The notes beneath the pieces were generated by a model. That model was not told the origin of the DNA, searched no databases, and worked only from the letters and a program-made list of their open reading frames with translations. This document shows positions 19,201 to 30,800 of a stretch of DNA of 64,000 nt, one piece after another (the stretch's first letter is position 1; every line of letters begins with the position of its first letter). The position numbers and the translations under genes are program-made. The DNA lies in assembly GCF_014145455.1 (NCBI RefSeq), contig NZ_JACIVB010000017.1, positions 1-64,000 of the forward strand, written 5' to 3'. The DNA comes from Limosilactobacillus rudii (lineage in GTDB: Bacteria; Bacillota; Bacilli; Lactobacillales; Lactobacillaceae).

Positions 19201-22200
19201 ATCAGTTACCTTAATTGTCCGTGTTGGGTGAGCGAACATATCACTGTTTTCACCTGGGTTATTAGGATCAATTAATGGATCAGTTGGTTGGGTAGTCTTG
19301 TCGTAAGCAACAGTTACATTAGTGTTATGAGCTTCTGGAGTAACCTTATCATTGCCTTCAACTACCTTAGCATCTTTGCCATCAACAGTTGAAGTGTAAC
19401 CCTCAACTTGTGGTACATCGTATTCGTCCCATGAGCCAGCCTTAGCACCAGTTGACTTCCAAGTGCCGCCATCCTTAGTAGCAACAGTCCAGTCTACCCA
19501 GTTACCATTCTTGTCCTTGGCATTTTGGCCTTCGCCACCACGAACGAAGTGAACATTTTGCTTAACAGTTTCAGTAGTACCATCAGTCTTGTAAACCGTG
19601 ATTGTCCGAGTAACATCCTGGTTCATTTCGCTGTTTGATGGATCATAAGCAGTACCACCATTTTCGTGAGTTACGTATACCGAAATACCGTTTTGTGGTG
19701 TCAAGTAGCCGTGTGCATCAGCAGTTGATTGAACAGCTTCTGACTTAATCTTGTCTGACTTAGTCTTTTTACCGTTTTTGCCGTATTGTACGTAAGTTAC
19801 GTCATCAGCATTCTTACCTGCTGGAGCATCTTCTTCAGCGAAGACAGCCTTTTCAGTTGAAGCAATCCACTTACCGTTTTCAAGCTTGCCAAATGTCCAT
19901 GCGCCGTAACTTACAGTATCCCCATTAGCGTCAACTTCCTTAGTACGTGCGTAGCTAAGAGTTTGTGACAATTCGTCTGACTTTGTACCATCTACGTATA
20001 CATCACGGTGAACATTCATGAAGAGGTCCTTTTGGTTTTCGTCAGTTGGATCTGTTGGGTTAACTGTAGTAGAACCCGCAGCAATCGTTACATCAATGTC
20101 TAAGTAGTTATTAGGATCATTGTTGAAAGTCAAGCGAACAGTACCTTCATTAGCACCCTTAACAAACTTACCATCTTGGCCCGGAGTCTTATTCCAGCTT
20201 GCGCCAGTCAACTGACCGTTTTCAAAAGTACCAGTTGCCAAGTTACCTAAGTTAAGGTAGTTTTCAAGATCCTTAGCTTCTGTTGGTACAGTTTCACCAA
20301 CACCAGCCTTCAAGTTATCCTTAGCAGTTGCACCGTAGAAGTTGAAGTAAACATTTGACCAGTTTGAGCTACCGTTATAGCCTAATCCAAGCTTACCAGA
20401 GATTGATTTATCAACCATGTAAGTGTAACGCCACTTAGAGTTGCCACGTAAACCTTCTTCAGTTTGTTCAGCAGAGTTAACAACACCATTTACCTTGTAA
20501 AGCGTGTCGGCTGAACCGTCTGCAAAGTTAGATACGTTAGTGTTTGGAGCTTTTACACCCTTGTGGTAACTCTTGTCAGAATTATTAATCCATTCATAAC
20601 TAATAAGACTTGCGTCAAAGCTATCACTTGGATCTTCAGTATTAATAAACTTAGTACGATCAGCATTTAACTTGTAAGTTACATGCTTGTTATAAGCATC
20701 CGCAGTATTACCCTTGCCTTTCCATTCACTGTAGAAAGTAATTGTATCAAAACCACTCTTAGCAGCTTCTGGAGTGTAATCATAGCTAGTCTTGTGGTAA
20801 TTCTGTTCAGTTGCCTCGAATGAGGTCATGGTTTGGTTGCCATAGTAGGTATTGTTACCATGGTCCACACCAGTTACGCTTACCGGAACATTAACAGTAG
20901 TGCTTGAACCATCCTTGTAAGTTACAGTTACAGGGACAGTTAATGAACCAAGGTCAGCATCTGAATCTACGGTTGCTGTTACTTCACCAGTAGTCTTGTT
21001 AACATCAACGTTTACACCCTTAGGAGCAGCGAAGTCACCAGCTTCGTAGCCAGTAACAGTACCTTCTGGCATGTTCTTAGCATTTTCAAACGAAGGGTTA
21101 ACGCTTTGCGTAGCTTGACCACTTTCTGGACGTTCAACGTTTAGGTCTGGGTATGAAGCTTTGTACTTATCAGAATCGTTAACGTGATCAGTAACCGTTA
21201 CTTTAACACTAGTTTGGTCTTGTGAACCATCTGGATAAGTTACAGTTACCGGAATAGTGTAATCCCCAGTAGTAACGTCAGTACCAGGATTCAATGTTAC
21301 AGTACCATCTTCTCCAACAGTTGCCCAATCTGGAGCATTATCGCCCTTAACAAACTTCGTACCTTCTGGAGCAGTTGTGGCTTTACCATCTTTATCCGTA
21401 AACGATGGGGTAGCTGTAGTTTCTCTACCTTGTTCAACTGTTACCGCTGGGTATGAAGGAGTGTAATTATCAGCTTGAGGTTCAGTAACATTTACTGGTA
21501 CAAGAACAAAATCAACTGATGGGTGATCTGCTGTACTATCCTTGTAAATAATCGTTGCTACTTGACCGTTGAAGTCATCGCCAGTACCACTAGTCTTAAC
21601 CTTAAGAGTACCATCTTCATTAGTGGCTGGAGTTACACTAGCAATCTTCTTCAAAGCGTTGTAGACGTTTTGTTGAGCTGTAGTTAACGTAGCACTTGGA
21701 TCTTTGCGGAGCTTACCGTCTTCAGTGAAGTCAGTCTTACTCCAATCAAGGCCCCAACTAGAATTATTCCAGTCAATAAGACTATCTGGTCCAAGAATAG
21801 TTTCGTGGTCTTGGGCAACAGTGTTATCTGAGCCCTTAAGATCCTTGATCCCATTTTGTAAGTCTTTCTTAGTAAAGTCACTAACTTTGTCGTTAGTAGT
21901 CTTGTTAATAGCTTGAGTTTCTGGTTCATAGTTGGTTGCGTCGTTGATTACGATCTTGCCGTTTTCACCAAGAGTGATTCGACGTGGTGACCACCAATTA
22001 AAGTCGTTAGTCAATTGAGTTAAACCAACACCATGAACGCCGCTCATTGAATCACCAATGTATGAACCGTTGACGTATTTGTAATCGCCTTGGAATGGAG
22101 CCATCACAGCAGTACCTGCTGACTTGTCAAATGGCGTTCCCCAATATTTGCTCTTCAAGTAACCTGAGATATCGAAGTATTGACCACCCTTGTCGCCAGC

Positions 22201-24357
22201 CTTAGCACCAGCTGGTAAGAAGTTACTAAAGAAGTTACCACCAGCAACTTGAGTATTTAATTCTTGGATTCGCCATGCTTCATCTGGAGTTTCAGTTTGG
22301 TTAGAGCCATTCCATTGAGCTAAAGGAGTTCCTTTAACGTCATCCGCCTTAACGATTACATTGTTGTGAAGGCCTTCAAGACGGAATGCTGAACCAACTT
22401 GCGAACCTAAGCGTTGGAAGTTAACGTATTGCGGGTTAGTGATAGTAACGTTGTTAGTTGCTCCCGTACCAAACATTGAAACCAAACCAGCAATATTTGC
22501 GGAACCCTTTGGACCAATCCAATTCATTGAATCTGGCCAAGTACCATCGTATGCAGAATTAGCTGAATCTTGTAAATCAAGAGTTGCACCTTCACCAACC
22601 GTTAAGTTATAAGTTTGTCGTTCGTTAGTATAGCCTGAACCAAATGAAATTAACGGATCAACGGTTTGAATGTCCATGCCCTTTTCGCCACGAACAATTC
22701 TCAAAGTACCATTGTCAACAAGTGAATTACTGTTCTTCTGGAGAATATGAGGGTCACCTTCAATTACATTAAGAGTAATTGGAGCATAGTGGAAACCATC
22801 GTTAGTTAAAGTTGCTGAATCTTTAACAGTACCGTTCTTGTTGTTATCTTGACGGGTATCAATGTTTAAAGTGGCGTCCTTATCAATTTGCAAGTTACCA
22901 GCATAAATTGCGATTGAGTGACCAGTACCCATAGTAAGGTCCATGTTTGAGCCACTCTTTAAGACAACGTTACCACCTTGAGCATTGTTGTCGTACAAGA
23001 AGCGTAAGTTGTGACCCACACCATTTTCACGGTCAATACCCTTATTAAAAGTCAGCTTAGCGTTTTCACCCATCGTGAAGTTACCCTGGGCAGCTGGCTT
23101 CTCAAGAGTTGCATCACGTTCATTTTCAACACCAACGTAGAATGCGTTGTAGCCTTTACCAGTGGTCTTGCCACTAGTAACTGGGCCAGTAACATTCATG
23201 TCGAGAGTTGCATCTTTGGCAAAGTCAACATTGCGGGCAACAACTGTACTGTAACCAGTTCCTGGTAATACGTTAGTTACCTTGTTGTTACCTGCAAAAG
23301 TAACGTTGATTTGACCAACACCAGCCCCAGAGTTATCAACTAACGAAGCGTTCTTAACATCAGCAGTAACGTTTTCAAAAGTTAAGTTAGTGTTGTCAGC
23401 GTTCTTTTGATTTACGAAGAAGTGGAATGGACCATAGCCACTAGTAGTGTCATTAGTCTTAAGATCCATGTTCTTAACAGTTAAGTTCCACTTAGCACCG
23501 TTATCGTAGTTCTTATCCCAGAAACTGAAGAACCATTGACCCATGTTAAGTTCGTGACCATTACCATCAATAGTTAAATCACGGGCAATACCATTAAACG
23601 TCTTATCAAATGCGTTCTTATTACCAAATGCAAGTTCATGAGCGCCAAGTAATGTATTATGATAGTCACCCTTGTTACCACCGGTCCAGGCACCACCCTT
23701 AACATCAGCTTCTTCATCAGTTAAGTTGGTTAAATCGATGTTATTTGAAAGGTTAATAGTATTAACATCTTTGTTAGCAATCGCTTGACTTAAACCGTAA
23801 ATGCCATCAACAGTAGCAACACCATCTATAACATCGTATTGCTTACCTGGTTGATCATTATTTTGCGCTGCACGGAAAGCAGTATTTTCGTTTGCGTTAG
23901 CAGTGGTCTTTTCAGCAGCTACTGATTCTAAAACAGCGTTAGTATCAACATCCGAACTCGCTGCCGGTGCGTCACTTTGCCCATGTGAACTTGCAGCAGC
24001 TTTTTCTGCTTCGGCAGTGTTTGATGCAACTGCCTTTTCAAATGCGTCAGCAACCGTAGCGGATTGACTAGCTGGGGCCGCACTTGGCGCAACTGCTGAA
24101 GAATCAGCTGCAGCAGAAGCCTTTAAAGTAGTGCTAGTAGCGTTTGCGTCGTTACTTGCTTGGGCACTGGTTGCGGAGTGTGCATTAGCATCAGAATCAG
24201 GTTGTACTTCATCAGCACTAGCAGATGCATTTATCCCCATAAATGTAAATCCTAGTAATACAGAAGCAACACCTACCGTAAGCTTTTTAATCGTAAACCG
24301 TTGTTTCTTCGGTTCCTGCTTACGGAAATATTCTTGTCGGTTATTCTTTGACAACAT
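16276..24357 (-). CDS. Large YSIRK/LPQTG adhesin with ten-unit Rib stalk
   Basis: A 2693-residue sortase-anchored surface protein paralogous to its neighbours. The order is: YSIRK-type signal with cleavage near NASASA|D; Ala/Ser-rich spacer to about 165; pectate-lyase-like beta-solenoid region (about 170-805); a linker; RibLong domains near 963-1055 and 1060-1163; the central domain starting TYYGNQ (about 1166-1432); three Mub-B2-like units (about 1437-1820); ten Rib units of about 75-80 residues (about 1820-2600), each ending in a YPDGS-like strand; and LPQTG at 2655 with a hydrophobic tail and RKKKEADK. The ATG at 24357 follows AAGAGGGGGAAATTTAA. Rib domains are stiff stalk modules, so the head is probably held far from the wall. 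The ligand cannot be read from the sequence. Confidence 0.93.
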   Translation of the reverse strand: MLSKNNRQEYFRKQEPKKQRFTIKKLTVGVASVLLGFTFMGINASASADEVQPDSDANAHSATSAQASNDANATSTTLKASAAADSSAVAPSAAPASQSATVADAFEKAVASNTAEAEKAAASSHGQSDAPAASSDVDTNAVLESVAAEKTTANANENTAFRAAQNNDQPGKQYDVIDGVATVDGIYGLSQAIANKDVNTINLSNNIDLTNLTDEEADVKGGAWTGGNKGDYHNTLLGAHELAFGNKNAFDKTFNGIARDLTIDGNGHELNMGQWFFSFWDKNYDNGAKWNLTVKNMDLKTNDTTSGYGPFHFFVNQKNADNTNLTFENVTADVKNASLVDNSGAGVGQINVTFAGNNKVTNVLPGTGYSTVVARNVDFAKDATLDMNVTGPVTSGKTTGKGYNAFYVGVENERDATLEKPAAQGNFTMGENAKLTFNKGIDRENGVGHNLRFLYDNNAQGGNVVLKSGSNMDLTMGTGHSIAIYAGNLQIDKDATLNIDTRQDNNKNGTVKDSATLTNDGFHYAPITLNVIEGDPHILQKNSNSLVDNGTLRIVRGEKGMDIQTVDPLISFGSGYTNERQTYNLTVGEGATLDLQDSANSAYDGTWPDSMNWIGPKGSANIAGLVSMFGTGATNNVTITNPQYVNFQRLGSQVGSAFRLEGLHNNVIVKADDVKGTPLAQWNGSNQTETPDEAWRIQELNTQVAGGNFFSNFLPAGAKAGDKGGQYFDISGYLKSKYWGTPFDKSAGTAVMAPFQGDYKYVNGSYIGDSMSGVHGVGLTQLTNDFNWWSPRRITLGENGKIVINDATNYEPETQAINKTTNDKVSDFTKKDLQNGIKDLKGSDNTVAQDHETILGPDSLIDWNNSSWGLDWSKTDFTEDGKLRKDPSATLTTAQQNVYNALKKIASVTPATNEDGTLKVKTSGTGDDFNGQVATIIYKDSTADHPSVDFVLVPVNVTEPQADNYTPSYPAVTVEQGRETTATPSFTDKDGKATTAPEGTKFVKGDNAPDWATVGEDGTVTLNPGTDVTTGDYTIPVTVTYPDGSQDQTSVKVTVTDHVNDSDKYKASYPDLNVERPESGQATQSVNPSFENAKNMPEGTVTGYEAGDFAAPKGVNVDVNKTTGEVTATVDSDADLGSLTVPVTVTYKDGSSTTVNVPVSVTGVDHGNNTYYGNQTMTSFEATEQNYHKTSYDYTPEAAKSGFDTITFYSEWKGKGNTADAYNKHVTYKLNADRTKFINTEDPSDSFDASLISYEWINNSDKSYHKGVKAPNTNVSNFADGSADTLYKVNGVVNSAEQTEEGLRGNSKWRYTYMVDKSISGKLGLGYNGSSNWSNVYFNFYGATAKDNLKAGVGETVPTEAKDLENYLNLGNLATGTFENGQLTGASWNKTPGQDGKFVKGANEGTVRLTFNNDPNNYLDIDVTIAAGSTTVNPTDPTDENQKDLFMNVHRDVYVDGTKSDELSQTLSYARTKEVDANGDTVSYGAWTFGKLENGKWIASTEKAVFAEEDAPAGKNADDVTYVQYGKNGKKTKSDKIKSEAVQSTADAHGYLTPQNGISVYVTHENGGTAYDPSNSEMNQDVTRTITVYKTDGTTETVKQNVHFVRGGEGQNAKDKNGNWVDWTVATKDGGTWKSTGAKAGSWDEYDVPQVEGYTSTVDGKDAKVVEGNDKVTPEAHNTNVTVAYDKTTQPTDPLIDPNNPGENSDMFAHPTRTIKVTDPVTGKITTSTQTVWFGRTKTVSTDPNAPVKYGEWQLGKVDGDKFIADDKAPSVWPAYTAQEKKGYTSVVEGNTAEVKVTPDTEGETVNVSYNANTPKGQNITVNKGETPDPATAISNTGDLPDGTKYEWKTPVDTTTPGEKPATVVVTYPGGKTTEVPVTVTVNPTDADKYTADGGNITVDKGYTLTDEDAEKAIVNHNDLPAGTKYTWKTPVDTSTTGDKTGVVIVTYPDGSVDEAPVMVHVIDDAAKYDPQGQDVTIKKGDPVPAAKDGIKNTGDLPSDTKYEWEVAPDPSKVGKQPVVITVTYPDGSQDKVPTTVIVTDNATTPDKTDAEKYTPESQVVNVDKGHKLPDASEGIKNKDEMPEGTTYTWKNDVDTNTPGDKPAVITVHYPDGSAEDVPTIVHVNPSQADENTPKGQNITVEKDAPVPDASTAITNKDDLPQGTKYTWEITPDTSKVGDQPATVVVTYPDGSKDTVPVVITVNKPAQPRQTDADKYNPQGGTITAELGDDLTNAAPEGITNKGDLPSGTKYTWTNGIPSTAKSGLTMHDVTVTYPDGSSEVVSVYVNVTSQADEYTPEPQVVTVDKGQTPNAEDGIKNKSDLPDGTKYTWKTPVDTTTPGDKSVTVVVTYPDGSKDEVPTVVHVKTDAESNEPEGQPVNTVKGNVPAADDGIKNLDKLPEGTKPNWTNPDQVKEDVNTVGKHDEQITVTYPDGSKDTITVTVNVQNPANPGGNDQDKDKYSPETQPITTPEGVLPDASEGIKNKGDMPDGTTYTWKDEGKVREDVKTPGTHTEIIVVNYPDGSNIEKQVEVTVPAPEGQGINTDQGQLPNPADAIKNKDQMPDGTKYTWKQEPDVTTPGDHTGIVEVTFPDGTTYEVTVNVHVNAVNDNVNADTDNGNGNTAAPQADNNTTVTNKVAAPASTGDKKQSAAPAKQLPQTGNEANNTASLVGLSLASVASLFGLGGLRKKKEADK

Positions 24358-24363
24358 TTAAAT

Positions 24364-24372
24364 TTCCCCCTC
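24364..24372 (-). promoter_or_regulatory. Strong SD of second adhesin gene
   Basis: GAGGGGGAA lies 6 nt before the ATG at 24357. It pairs perfectly with the C-rich motif after the same gene's stop codon. Confidence 0.8.
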
Positions 24373-24415
24373 TTAGTTAGTGGCTTATAAACATAATTAT
24401 TAATTAACGTGTTTG

Positions 24416-24443
24416 ATTCTAAACTAATTTATCATGTTTTCAA
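24416..24443 (-). promoter_or_regulatory. Probable promoter of second adhesin gene
   Basis: On the minus strand TTGAAA is followed after 16 nt by TAGAAT. This gives a leader of about 50 nt before the ATG. Confidence 0.55.
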
Positions 24444-24518
24444 AGAATAAATTTTCCCCAACGGCCGTAAACCCTATGCTCTAAAGGGAAAGCAGCCCAA
24501 AAAATTATTTTTGTTCGC

Positions 24519-24540
24519 ATGATAGATTTATCATATATAA
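24519..24540 (-). promoter_or_regulatory. Shared palindromic upstream motif, adhesin 2
   Basis: The plus strand reads ATGATAGATTTATCATATAT. The ATGATA/TATCAT inverted repeat matches the element upstream of the first adhesin gene in sequence and in distance to the start codon. Confidence 0.5.
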
Positions 24541-24744
24541 AGTAATTAGTCATAAATGCGATAAGCGTTTTCAGGTGAAAAGTAGAAATATGCTATTTAT
24601 CACCCTGGTCCAACCGTCAATAGCCCTTAAACACGTAGAGAATTAGCTAACCCAATGCTATTTTCCATTATTTTAGCCTACAGTTCAAAACTGAAAAGCT
24701 ATTTTTGACTCATCATAGTATCTATCGATAAACCAAAAGAAGCG
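24541..24744. other. Spacer without a gene
   Basis: The AT-rich spacer between the adhesin 2 upstream motif and the adhesin 3 terminator shows no ORF with a ribosome binding site. Confidence 0.4.
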
Positions 24745-24783
24745 ATAAAAAAGGCTCACGACATTTTGCTGTCGTGAGCCTTT
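24745..24783 (-). terminator. Terminator of third adhesin gene
   Basis: A perfect 10-bp stem GGCTCACGAC/GTCGTGAGCC has an 8-nt loop and is followed on the minus strand by TTTTTT. Confidence 0.92.
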
Positions 24784-24840
24784 ATAGCTGGCAATGTTAC
24801 TAATACGCTGTGTTAATAATCATGTTTATTGGTAAATCCT

Positions 24841-24848
24841 AGAGGGGG
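24841..24848 (-). promoter_or_regulatory. C-rich 3'UTR motif complementary to own SD, adhesin 3
   Basis: The minus-strand CCCCCTCT lies about 10 nt after the stop codon. CCCCTCT pairs over 7 bp with AGAGGGG in the SD at 34885-34891. This is the weakest of the three pairs. Confidence 0.4.
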
Positions 24849-24857
24849 AGTGTGGAT

Positions 24858-27800
24858 TTACTTGTTGTCGTTTTTCTTGCGTAGACCACCGAGGCCAAAG
24901 AGACTTGCAATTGCAGCTAGTCCTAAGCCAACTAGTGAAGTGGTTTCGTTAGTTTCATTACCAGTTTGTGGCAATTGCTTAGAATTATTCGTTGTGGTAG
25001 TTTGCGAATTATTCTTTACGCTTGCCGCTGCTGGTGCGGATACACTAGCAGTCTTGTTAACTGTTGATGTCTTTTCTTGCGGTGCAACAGTACTATTGTT
25101 GTTATTATCGCTCTTAACATTGCTGTTGTTTACTGCATTGACATGAACAGTAACTTCAACATCGTAAGTCGTACCGTCTGGGAAGATGACTTCAACAACA
25201 CCGGTGTGATCACCTGGTGTAGTTACATCAGGTTGTACCTTCCATTCGTACTTGGTGCCATCTGGCATTTGATCCTTGTTCTTAATAGCATCACTTGGGT
25301 TAGGAAGTACGCCTTGGTTGGTATTAATGTTCTGACCTTCTGGAGCTGGAACAGTAACCGTTACTGTAACTTCATCTGTTGAGCCATCTGGGTAAGTAAC
25401 AACGATTGTTTCAGTGTGAGTACCAGGCTTCTTGACATCATTAGCAACCTGATCCTTGTTCTTCCATTCGTACTTAGTGCCACCTGGCAATTGATCCTTA
25501 TTCTTGATACCTTCTGATGCTTCAGGAACAACGCCTTCTGGAGTAGTAATTGGTTGAGCAATTGGGTTGTTCTTCTCAGCGTCAGTTGGATTTGGCGTTG
25601 CAGGATTCTTAACAGTAACGGTGACCGTAATAGTATCCTTAGTACCGTCTGGGTAAGTTACCGTGATCTGTTCATCATGGTTACCAAGTGTGTTGACATC
25701 AGTCTTAACCTTGTCTGGGTTAGTCCATTCAACCTTCGTACCAGTTGGAACTTCATCCATGTTCTTGATGCCCTTTGTAGGAGCTGGAACATTACCCTTA
25801 ATAGTATTTACATTTTGTCCTTCAGCAGGAGTGTAAACTTGAACGACAGTTGGAACTTCTTCCTTAGAACCGTCTGGGTAGGTAACAACTACTGTAGCAG
25901 GCTTGTCACCTGGAGTTGTAGTATCAACTGGGGTCTTCCAAGTGTAGTCAGTACCCTTAGGAAGGTCACCCTTGTTCTTGATACCATCAGCTGGGTCAGG
26001 TGTTTGACCCTTCTTAACAGTAACCGTTTGTGGTACTGGGCTGTATTCGTCAGCATCACTTGTAACGTTGACATAAGCTGGAACAACTTCACTTGAGCCA
26101 TCTGGGTAAGTTACCGTTACGTAATGCATCGTCAAACCAGCAGTCTTGGTTGATGGAGTACCATCAGTCCAAGCATACTTAGTACCAGCTGGCAAGGTAT
26201 CCTTGTTGACAATGTCATCAGCAGCCTTGCCACTCAAGTCTTCGTTCAACTTAGCAGTAATCGTGCCACCTTCTGGGTTGTACTTGTCAGCATCACTTTG
26301 TACTGGTGTTTCAGTATTCTTAACCGTGATGATAACCGGAACATTGTCTTGTGAACCATCTGGGTAAGTTACAACAACTGTGGCTGGTTGATCACCGACT
26401 TTATTAGTATCAGGGGTAGTTTCCCAAGTGTACTTGGTACCTTGTGGTAAGTCACCCTTGTTAGTAATAGCAGTTGCTGGATCAGGAACCTTATCACCCT
26501 TGTTGACAGTGATGTTTTGACCTTGAGGAGTGTACTTATCAGCGTCTGATGGGTTAACATGAACGATCGTTGGTACATCTTCAGCAGAACCGTCTGGGTA
26601 AGTTACTGTGATTACAGCAGGCTTGTCACCTGGTGTGTTGGTATCAACGTTGGTCTTCCAAGTGTACTTAGTGCCGCTTGGTAAGTCCTTAGAGTTCTTA
26701 ATACCATTGACGGCATCTGGAAGCTTGTCACCCTTGTTAACAGTGACTACCTGACCTTCTGGAGTGTACTTGTCAGCATCAGTCTTTGTAGGTGTTGGGG
26801 TGTTATCAGTAACAATAACAGTTGTTGGTACTTGGTCTTGTGAACCGTCTGGGTAGGTAACAGTAATAACTACTGGTTGTTGACCAACCTTAGATGGGTC
26901 AGGAGCAACTTCCCAAGTGTACTTAGTACCGCTTGGTAAGTCAGCAGTGTTCTTAATACCTTGTTCAGGATCAGGAACCTTGTCACCCTTCTTGATAGTG
27001 ATTACTTGACCTTCTGGGTCGTACTTAGCAGCTTGGTCAGTAACGTGAACCATTACTGGAACATTGTCAACTGAGCCATCTGGGTAAGTTACAGTAACGA
27101 TACCGTTCTTATCACCAATAGTAGCGGTGCTTGGCGCATCCTTCCAAGTGTATGTGGTACCTTCTGGAAGCTTATTGTTGTTAACAATAGCGTTTTGTGC
27201 ATCCTTGTTATCTAAGACATGACCCTTGTCAACGGTGATATTACCACCATCAGCGGTGTACTTGTGAGCATCAGTTTCAGTGTAAGTGATGTTTACAGTA
27301 GCATCCTTAGTAGTTGCTGTTATGTCGTTTACAGCTGCAACCTTAGCTTGACTTGGGATGTAACCGTTGAATACTGGAGCATCAAATTCTGCCCAGCCGT
27401 TAGGAGCCTTGGCATCAACAACGAATTTGTCGCCGTCAACCTTACCTAATTGCCATTCACCATAAACAGGTTTTACATTTGGATCAGTTGAAACAGTCTT
27501 TGTCCGACCGAACCATACTGTTTGAGTCTGAGCATCAGTCTTACCTGTCAATGGGTTTGTAACATTGATTGTCCGTGTTGGGTGAGCGAACATGTCGCTG
27601 TTTTCACCTGGGTTGTTAGGGTTGATTGATGGGTCAGTTGGTTGAGTACTCTTGGTGTAGGCAACTGTTACGTTTGAAGGATCAGTATCTGCAGTAACAT
27701 CGTTGTTTGCAGCAACATCCTTAGCAGCCTTGCCATCAACAGTTGAAGTGTAGCCATCTACTTGAGGTACATCGTATTGTGCCCAAGTACCCTTAGTAGC

Positions 27801-30800
27801 ACCGGTTGACTTCCAAGTATTGCCGTCCTTAGTAGCAACAGTCCAAGCACCCCAAGTAATCTTACCATCAGCATCCTTAGTACCAGCAGTTTGACCTTCA
27901 CCACCACGAACGAAGTGAACATTTTGAGTAATGGTTTCAGTCTTATCATCAGTAGTTGTGTAAACCGTGATTGTACGAGTTACGTCCTTATTCATGTCCT
28001 TGTCAGTTGGGTTATATGGAACTGGTACACCTTCGACATAAGTGATATGAACTGCAGCAGCATTAGTTGGAACGCCATTTACAAGAGCACTTTCAGCAGC
28101 AATTTCAGTTGAAACTTTATTGTTTACATATGATACGTAACCATTAAATTGTTCAACAGCTTCTTTAGCAAAGTCGGAGCTACCACCTGGAACGAATATA
28201 CCATTTTCAGTCTTACCGACTTCCCAAGCACCTGTACCAGTTACTTTACCAGTTACTTTATCTTCAATACCATTACGTCCAAATTCAACCTTTTGAGTAT
28301 TAATTAATTTTTCGCTCTCATTTGGTTTAGTTTGGTAAATATCACGACTTACTGTAGTGAACATATCCTTATACTTAGGCTTGTTAGGATCTACGCCTGG
28401 AGTAGTTGGAGTAATGTCTTTGGTGCCGTGAACTAAGTTGATAACAATGGTTTCACCCTTGGCTGGAATAGTTACTTCTTCTGGAAGAGTTTGTCCTTTA
28501 GCTAGCTCGTAATTTTCTGGAACCTTCAAGCCGGTCTTTTCTACTGAACCTGGCTTACCAGTTACTGTAATTGGATTACCAACATTCTTCTTATCAGTAG
28601 TGTCGTAGAATTGGTAGCTTACAGTTACGTCTTCAACTGGAGTTGGAGTGTTCTCTTGGTAAGTTACGTATACTGGAGTACCATCTTCTGGAGTTACATA
28701 GCCTTTATCATTCTTGGTAGTTGGTACTTCTTCTGACTTGATTTCATTGGTTGCAGTCTTAGTATCTTTGTCTTCACCATATTGTACGTAAGTTGTGTAA
28801 CCAGTCTTATCAGGTGCTGTTTCAGCAGTAAATTCTGCAGTTCCGCCTGCAACCCAGTTACCGTTTTCTAACTTACCAAGTACCCAGTCACCGTAACTAA
28901 TTACTACACCAGTCTTGGTATTAACTTCCTTGGTACGTGCATAGTGTAAAGTTTGTGATAAGTCATCTGACTTCTTGCCTGATACATAGACATCACGACT
29001 TACGTTCATGAACAAGTCTTTCTGATCTTCCTTAGTTGGATCAGTTGGATTTACTTCATGCGAAGCTACGTCATAAGTTACGTATACGGATTCGCCGTTT
29101 TGTGGTGTTGCGATATTTTGACCTGTTGATTCGGTAACATCTTTAGTTGTTACTGGAACTGCCTTAATCTCATTAGTTGCAGTCCTTTCACCATTTGCAC
29201 CGTATTGTACGTAAGTGGTCTTTGATGGATCTTTAGAATCTGGTGCTGTTTCAGCAGTAAATTCTGCAGTTCCGCCTGCAACCCATTTACCGTCTTCTAA
29301 CTTGCCAAGTACCCAGTCACCGTAACTTACAACCTTTTGAGTTGCAGTATCAATTACCTTGTTACGTGCATAGTGTAAAGTTTGTGATAAATTCTTATCC
29401 TTGTTACCTGATACATAAACATCACGATGTACATCTAAGAACAAGTCATTTTGATCTTTATCATCTGGATTTGTTGGATTAATAGTGTTGCTCTTGTAAG
29501 TTACAGTAACAGTTGCATTATCTGTTTTAGCACTTACACCCTGCTTAGCTACACTAGTTGCTTTCGTACCATCTACATATGAATCGTAACCAGTAATTTG
29601 AGTTACTTCCTTTTCAGGCCATGCAGCGGTTTGACCCTCTGCTAAAGTCCAATCAACATAGACTGGGTTACCAGTATTAGGATCAATGTAACCTGCATTA
29701 CCATTCTTGTCTTTACGTACATAGTGAACTGATTGTGTTTGATCAGCAATTGCTGCGTGGTTAGTATCTGCAACATTATACTTAATCGTACGAACTACGT
29801 AGTGGTTATATTCATCGTCTTTACCTGGAGTACCTGGTTCATATGGTACAGGATCGTCACCAGTAACATTGATAGTAGCTGGAATATCAAGGTAAGTACC
29901 ATCGCTGAAGCTAATTCTTACAGTACCTGCAACCTTATCAGCAATATCCTTAGTTGAAGGAGCCTTGTCTGGAGCCCAACCTAAAGTGAATTTAAAGTTG
30001 TGACTTGAAAGATCAGTCGTATTAATTAACTTGTTAAATTGGTCTGCAGATAACTTAGACATATCTTGGTTTTGCTTGAATGTTAATGTTTCACCAGTAG
30101 TTGCACCGTAAATGTTACCAAAGGCGTTAGACCAGGTATTAACATTGAATGGATTATCTGAACCACTCATAGTGATATTTACACGAGTCTTAGAGTTACC
30201 AGCTAAATTACCTGATTCGGTACGTTGGTCACCATAAGGAGCTTCCTTGTAGTTAGTTGATGCGAGTGAGGTACCAGTGCCTGAACCCTTAATAGCAGGA
30301 TTACCTGTTGATTCATAGTTAGAAGCGTTGGTGTTAGGTGTGAATCCGTCTTTCCACTTAGTTTGTACATCTGCAGCACTGAATGATTCAGGAGCGTTAC
30401 TACCGTTGATTTGAATTGCGTTACCATCGGCATCAACAATTGGAGTAGTTGCAACGTATTTGTCACCTTGGAGCTTGTAAGTTACAGAGCTAAGAACCTT
30501 CCAGTTTTTATCTTGATTCTTAAATTCAATTTCAGTAACTGGTGGGGCAGCTACAGTTGCTGAACCATCTGTAGTCTTGTGACTAGTGTATTCACCAACA
30601 GTAATAGAAGTAGTTGCTTGGTTTCCGTAGTAAACGGTAGTGTTTTCACCATTAACTGCAACTGGTGCATAAACGGTTTCAGATGAGCCATCTTTGTAAG
30701 TTACCTTAACAGGAACAGTGTAAGCATCTGGAGCCAAGTCAGCAGCTGGTTTCAAGGTAATAGTACCGTCTTTAGCAACTGTTGCCCAAGCTGGAGTATC

